A DNA stretch of 24,888 bases, from the IMG/VR virus record IMGVR_UViG_3300037069_001462, positions 1 through 24,888 of that record; one strand, 5' to 3'. Each line of letters begins with the position of its first letter. The first letter of the stretch is position 1. Source of the DNA: a virus. The notes beneath the pieces are model-generated. The model did no database searches and had not been told where the DNA came from. It saw only the letters and a list, made by a program, of their open reading frames with translations. This document shows, in pieces, positions 21,234 to 24,888 of this stretch. The translations under genes and the position numbers were made by a program.

Positions 21234-23990
21234 ATGGCCGGCCTGCTCGAATCCGACGACCCCGTTCTGTCGCTGCTGTCAGGCGTGTTTTCCGGCGGCC
21301 TGGCCGGGCGGCCGAACGCCGACGGCAGCATGACGCCGGGCGGAAGGCAGGCGAGTATCGACGCGCTGATGGCGGCCGGCGGGACGCTGGCCAATGCGGC
21401 GGCGCCCGGCTTCGGGCCGCGCCCGACCATCCTGCAGGGCATCACGTCCGCCATGAGTGCCGGCCAGCAAGCGGCCTATGGGGAGCAACAGCGCGAACAG
21501 AGCGCGACCATCCTGCAGCAAGCCGGCCTGGACGCGCAGATGCGGCGGAACATCCTGCAGCGCCAGCTCGAAATGCAGGATCTGGCGCAGCGGATGATTC
21601 TGCAGTCGCTGGGCGGCCGTCCGGGCGGCATGACGCCGGCCGCGCCGACGCCGGGCGCCACGCCGGGCGCCGCGCCGGCCGGCTTCAACGACGCGCCCGG
21701 GTACGTGCCCGGTGCTTCGGTGCAGTCCGCGCTGCTGCAGAGCGAGTCGGGCGGCGGCTATGGCGCGCGCAATTCCGCCGGCTATCTCGGCGGCTATCAG
21801 CTCGGGACCGGCCTGGCATCCGACGCCGGCCTGTATGCCCCGGCGACCGGCGAGGATCTGACGAAAAACCAGTGGGCCGGCAGCTTCAAGATCCCCGGTT
21901 TCGAGAACGTCAAGACGGCGGCGGATTTTCAGGCCAATCCGGCGGCGCAAGACGCGGCCTATCGCATCGCCATGGGCCATCTCGACGGCCGGCTGCGCAG
22001 CATGGGCATTTACGATCGCGCGCAGGCACGCGGTTCGATCGGCGGCGTCAACCTCACGCGCGACGGCTTGCTGGCGGGCGCCTGGCTGGGCGGCCCCGGC
22101 GGCGTGCGCGACTGGATCGATCACGGCACCGATGCGACCGATAGCAACGGCACGCCGGTTTCGCGCTGGGCCGCGCTGGCGCCGGGTGCGAAGGGCGCGC
22201 CGGCCGTTGGGCCGGCCGCAGCTCCGGCCGGTGCTCCGGCGCCCGCCGTCGCCGCCAACGACACGGGCAACCCGCCGCCGAATCCCGCCCTGCTGGCCGG
22301 GCCTGGCGCCCCCGACGTGGCGCCGGCGGTGCGGCCCACGACCGGCCCATGGACGCCGCCAGGCGCGCCGCAGACGGCGCAGGGCGGCCCGCCGCCGACG
22401 CTGCCGAGCAACGCGCCGGCCGACGGCAACCCGCTCAATCGCTTTAGCCAGCAGCAGCTGCTTTCGGTGCTCATGCTGCCGCCGGAAAAGCGCGGCCAGG
22501 CGCTGTTCGAATTGTCGAAACAAGTGCCGAACCACATCACGCTGGCGAACCCGGCGGATGGCGGAAAGCCATGGATGTACGAAGTGCAGCCGGGCGGGCA
22601 GAAAATCCCGATCGGCCCCGCGCCTTCGCAACTCGATACCGTCGACGTGCAAGGCCAGGACGGCAAAAACTATCGCTACGTGCGCAACCCGGATGGCACG
22701 CCGGGCAAGCAGATCGGCCTGTCGCCGACGCAGCAGCAGCTCGATACGGTCGACGTGCGCGACCCTACCGACGGCCAGACCTACCGCTATCAGAAAAGGC
22801 CGGACGGCACGCCCGGCGTCAAAATCGGCCTATCCCCGGTGCAGCCGCAGCTCGAGACGGTCGACGTGCAGGACGCGGACGGCTTCAACTATCGCTACGT
22901 GCGCAATCCGAACGGCACGGCGGGCACCAAGCTGGGCCTGTCCCCGGTGCAGCAGCAGCACGAGACGGTCGACGTGCAGGGGGAGGATGGCCGCAATTAC
23001 CGCTACGCGCGCAACACCGATGGATCGCAGGGCAAGTTGCTCGGCCTGTCCCCGGTGCAGCAGATGCTCGACACGATCGATGTGCAGGACAAGGACGGCC
23101 GCAATTACCGCTACGCGCGCAAGCCGGACGGCACCGCCGGGCCGCTGATCGGCCTGTCCCCCGTCCAGCAACAGCGCGAAACTGTCGACGTGCAAGCGCC
23201 GGACGGCCGCAATTACCGCTTCGTGCGCAACCCGGACGGAACGCAGGGCAAGCTGCTCGGCCTGGCGCCGGTCCCGCCCGAAGGCCAGCTGCTTTCGCCG
23301 GAAGTGGAAGCGCAACGGCGCCGCCTGGCGCTGGCGGCGTCCGGCGACGAATTCGATAAGACGTTGGCGAAGAACACCGCCGATCGGGTGCAGAGCAACC
23401 TGACCAATCGGGACACGGCGAACGCGATGCGCAGCCAGCTCGACCAGCTCGACTCGGTGATGCAGACCTATCGCACGAACGCGGCGGCCGGGATCCAAAA
23501 GACGATCGGTGAATACGGCGCCGCCGCGGGCCTGGACCTCTCCGGCATCATCCCCGGCACGTCGCCCAAGGATGCGATGAATGCCGAAGTGTTCGGCAAG
23601 ATCGCGAACGGCCTGGTCATGCGACTCCTTGGCGGCAAGGCGGGCGAGGGCTTCCCCAGCAACAACTTCTCCGACGCTGACCGCTCGTTTCTGTCCGACA
23701 CGATGCCGAGCCTCACGAACCGGCCGGAGGCAAACCAAGTCATCTCCGCATTCCTGCGCGCGCAAGCGCAACGCAACATCGACAAGGCGGGCGCCATGGA
23801 GGCGTATCCCGACCAGTCCGCGATCGGAATGCGCAGATTCGAAAGCGAGTGGCAGAAGAAGCTCAACGACGCGCCGTTGGTGCGCAACGTCAAGACGCTT
23901 GAAGACATGAACGCGCTGCCGCCGGGCACGATTTGGCACCGCACCGGCAGCCAGAGTTACGGCGTGGTGCCGCGGGTGCCGACGCAATGA
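21234..23990 (+). CDS. Large internal virion protein: lysozyme-like domain plus tandem 36-aa repeats
   Basis: A 918-residue protein in several parts. Residues 1-130 are helical. Residues ~163-315 resemble a virion lysozyme/transglycosylase: LLQSESGGGYGARNS with candidate catalytic E171, YLGGYQLGTG, NPAAQDAAYRIA, and GLLAGAWLGGPGGV. A Pro/Ala-rich linker runs from ~316 to 430. Six tandem repeats of 36-37 residues follow (467-683) with core TVDVQ..DGRNYRY.RNPDGT..GLSPVQQQ, and a diverged seventh copy just before. The last ~230 residues are helical. It is likely a peptidoglycan-opening ejection protein; the repeats may bind a partner or form an elongated channel. ATG 21234 is chosen by position after the previous stop. 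Confidence 0.75.
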   Translation: MAGLLESDDPVLSLLSGVFSGGLAGRPNADGSMTPGGRQASIDALMAAGGTLANAAAPGFGPRPTILQGITSAMSAGQQAAYGEQQREQSATILQQAGLDAQMRRNILQRQLEMQDLAQRMILQSLGGRPGGMTPAAPTPGATPGAAPAGFNDAPGYVPGASVQSALLQSESGGGYGARNSAGYLGGYQLGTGLASDAGLYAPATGEDLTKNQWAGSFKIPGFENVKTAADFQANPAAQDAAYRIAMGHLDGRLRSMGIYDRAQARGSIGGVNLTRDGLLAGAWLGGPGGVRDWIDHGTDATDSNGTPVSRWAALAPGAKGAPAVGPAAAPAGAPAPAVAANDTGNPPPNPALLAGPGAPDVAPAVRPTTGPWTPPGAPQTAQGGPPPTLPSNAPADGNPLNRFSQQQLLSVLMLPPEKRGQALFELSKQVPNHITLANPADGGKPWMYEVQPGGQKIPIGPAPSQLDTVDVQGQDGKNYRYVRNPDGTPGKQIGLSPTQQQLDTVDVRDPTDGQTYRYQKRPDGTPGVKIGLSPVQPQLETVDVQDADGFNYRYVRNPNGTAGTKLGLSPVQQQHETVDVQGEDGRNYRYARNTDGSQGKLLGLSPVQQMLDTIDVQDKDGRNYRYARKPDGTAGPLIGLSPVQQQRETVDVQAPDGRNYRFVRNPDGTQGKLLGLAPVPPEGQLLSPEVEAQRRRLALAASGDEFDKTLAKNTADRVQSNLTNRDTANAMRSQLDQLDSVMQTYRTNAAAGIQKTIGEYGAAAGLDLSGIIPGTSPKDAMNAEVFGKIANGLVMRLLGGKAGEGFPSNNFSDADRSFLSDTMPSLTNRPEANQVISAFLRAQAQRNIDKAGAMEAYPDQSAIGMRRFESEWQKKLNDAPLVRNVKTLEDMNALPPGTIWHRTGSQSYGVVPRVPTQ
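22632..23282 (+). repeat. Six tandem 36-37-codon repeats
   Basis: Units begin at codons 467, 503, 540, 576, 612 and 648 of the large virion protein (22632, 22740, 22851, 22959, 23067, 23175). Unit two has 37 codons, the others 36. Conserved positions include TVDV, DG, YRY, the R-x-P-D-G-T turn and GLSPVQQQ. DNA divergence between units is moderate, so the array is old enough to drift but still in register. A weaker copy precedes it (22534-22631). Confidence 0.92.
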
Positions 23991-24196
23991 TAGGGGCGCG
24001 CTCGATGACCATTGCCGGGCTGCGCTGCGCGTGTGGGGATAAGAGGCTGGCGGCCGTCTCCCCGGGTACCGAAGGCGACAATTTCGCCAGCATCGCGCTG
24101 CGCCGGCCGGTACCGCCGCGGGCCTGGTGCCGATCCTGCTGGACGCTGCGGTTCGGCCGCGTGTCCGAAGCGGCACCGCAGCGGGCCGCGCGCTAA
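23987..24196 (+). CDS. Small Cys-rich protein, possible zinc-binding
   Basis: A 69-residue protein starting at ATG 23987 in an ATGA overlap; ATG 24005 is an alternative with TAGGGG at 23991-23996 eight bases ahead. Two Cys pairs, C-x-C in RCACGDKR and C-x2-C in WCRSCW, lie about 34 residues apart and could form a zinc site. The C-terminus is Arg-rich. It is one of three small Cys-pair proteins in the window. The function is unknown. Confidence 0.5.
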   Translation: MIGARSMTIAGLRCACGDKRLAAVSPGTEGDNFASIALRRPVPPRAWCRSCWTLRFGRVSEAAPQRAAR

Positions 24197-24888
24197 TGGC
24201 CGCCACCAAACGCCCGACGGCCGCGGAAATGTGGCCCGGCGAATTCGTCGCGCCGGAGCCGGGCGCCGCGGCGCCGGCAGCGCCTGCTGCACCTTGGCCC
24301 GGTGAAATCGGCGCACCGCCGCAGCCGCCAGGCTCCGGCGCGTGGGCGAGTCTGTTGCAGGGCCTGAGCGACACGGCAAGCGGCGTGGGATCGGGGCTGT
24401 ATGACCTCGGCGCGCTGCCGCAGAATCTGCTGTCGCACGTGCCCGGCCTAAGCCTGCTGCATACGCCATCCGGCCGCGAGCAAATCGACCGGCTGACGGG
24501 AGCCGTCGGACTGCCGCCGGCCGGCAGCTCGCTTGCGAGCGACATCACGCAGAACGTCGCGGGGACTCTACCGACCTTGCTGGCCGGGCCGCTCTCGCGC
24601 CTGGCGACAAGCGCCGAGGCTGCGGCCGGGCCGCTGACCGCGCGCATCGCCGAAAAACTCGCCGCGCCGGCCGCGGGGGGCACGCCGAAGCTGGCGGAAA
24701 CGGTGGCAACGCAGCTCGCCGAACATCCGGTGCCGCAAGTCGCCGCGGGCGTCGGCGCGGGCGTCGGCCAGGCCGTCGGCGACAAGTCCGACAACTCGGT
24801 TGTGCGGATCGTCCTGCCCATGCTGGGCGCGGTGGCCGGCGGCGGCCTGGCTGCCGGTACCGGCGCCGCATACCGGGCGCTGACGCGG
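24196..24888 (+). CDS. Large protein, N-terminal part only (probable internal virion protein)
   Basis: 231 codons from ATG 24196 (TAATG overlap with the gene before) run off the window end without a stop. The start has two WPGE motifs (EMWPGEF and PWPGEI) separated by Ala/Pro-rich linker. An Ala/Gly-rich part follows with hydrophobic stretches (VAAGVGAGVGQAVGD, then LPMLGAVAGGGLAAGTGAA), again membrane-active in character. Position after the lysozyme-like protein suggests a further large ejection protein, as in P22 gp20/gp16 modules. The repeated WPGE boxes at the N-terminus could be docking peptides. The function is inferred from context. Confidence 0.6.
   Translation, partial: MAATKRPTAAEMWPGEFVAPEPGAAAPAAPAAPWPGEIGAPPQPPGSGAWASLLQGLSDTASGVGSGLYDLGALPQNLLSHVPGLSLLHTPSGREQIDRLTGAVGLPPAGSSLASDITQNVAGTLPTLLAGPLSRLATSAEAAAGPLTARIAEKLAAPAAGGTPKLAETVATQLAEHPVPQVAAGVGAGVGQAVGDKSDNSVVRIVLPMLGAVAGGGLAAGTGAAYRALTR

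Noticed and set aside
22632-23282. CRISPR-like regular spacing of repeats
   Set aside because: Units are ~108 bp, coding and in frame, with no short identical repeats separated by unique spacers.
22830-24821. 663-codon open frame on the minus strand
   Set aside because: Shadow of the repeat-containing virion gene; its apparent repeats are the reverse of the real repeat array.
1-24888. tRNA genes, integrase or attachment sites
   Set aside because: No tRNA-like cloverleaf, recombinase motif or att-like duplication was recognised by eye; a tRNAscan and integrase HMM search would settle it.

Overview
The window is 24.9 kb of a high-GC tailed bacteriophage (free phage or prophage). Every gene I can support lies on the + strand, and most junctions are stop/start overlaps (ATGA, GTGA, TGATG, TAATG), as in a single late transcription unit. 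The gene set is packaging, portal, scaffold, lysis, SU10-type capsid, adaptor, gp10-like stabilization protein and large internal virion proteins. No tape measure, tail tube or sheath is seen, so a short-tailed (podovirus-like, P22/SU10-related) virion is the best reading. GC content, Shine-Dalgarno use and the amidase and GH26-like enzymes fit a Gram-negative, probably Pseudomonadota, host; that is inference. No integrase, repressor, replication gene, tRNA or CRISPR array was seen.

Layout. 1-135: short non-coding start with an AT-rich core between 10-bp direct repeats. 136-4038: packaging module with a DUF5681-like protein (possible small terminase), a winged-helix protein, a 58-aa protein, the large terminase interrupted by an in-frame intein, and two small proteins. 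4038-7752: portal, an 86-aa protein and a scaffold-like protein. 7753-11387: an accessory block with a hairpin, holin-like protein, Cys/His amidase endolysin, GH26-like glycosidase with Pro-rich linkers, HAD-type phosphatase, Acb2/Tad1-type hairpin protein (candidate anti-CBASS/anti-Thoeris sponge), zinc-ribbon protein, and a structured leader. 11388-17218: major capsid protein, a small protein, adaptor, a 194-aa protein, a long modular tail fibre, a 59-aa protein and a tail-collar protein. 17256-24888: a Pro-rich protein, gp10-like stabilization protein, 78-aa protein, GNAT-like protein, a glycine-zipper virion protein, a small protein, a 918-aa lysozyme-like virion protein with six tandem 36-37-aa repeats, a Cys-rich small protein, and the start of another large protein that runs off the window.

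How it works together. Terminase and portal package DNA into a shell built from scaffold and coat. The adaptor and gp10-like protein close the head and join the fibres. The internal proteins are probably ejected, one of them opening peptidoglycan. Holin and amidase release progeny. The block between scaffold and coat, which in P22 are neighbours, looks like cargo: host-surface degradation and possible defence evasion.

The points most worth a second look are the terminase intein whose two LAGLIDADG motifs have both lost their acidic residue, the Acb2/Tad1-like gene, the phage-borne GH26-like enzyme, a hairpin element present twice (before the portal gene and before the capsid gene), and the 36-residue repeat array.
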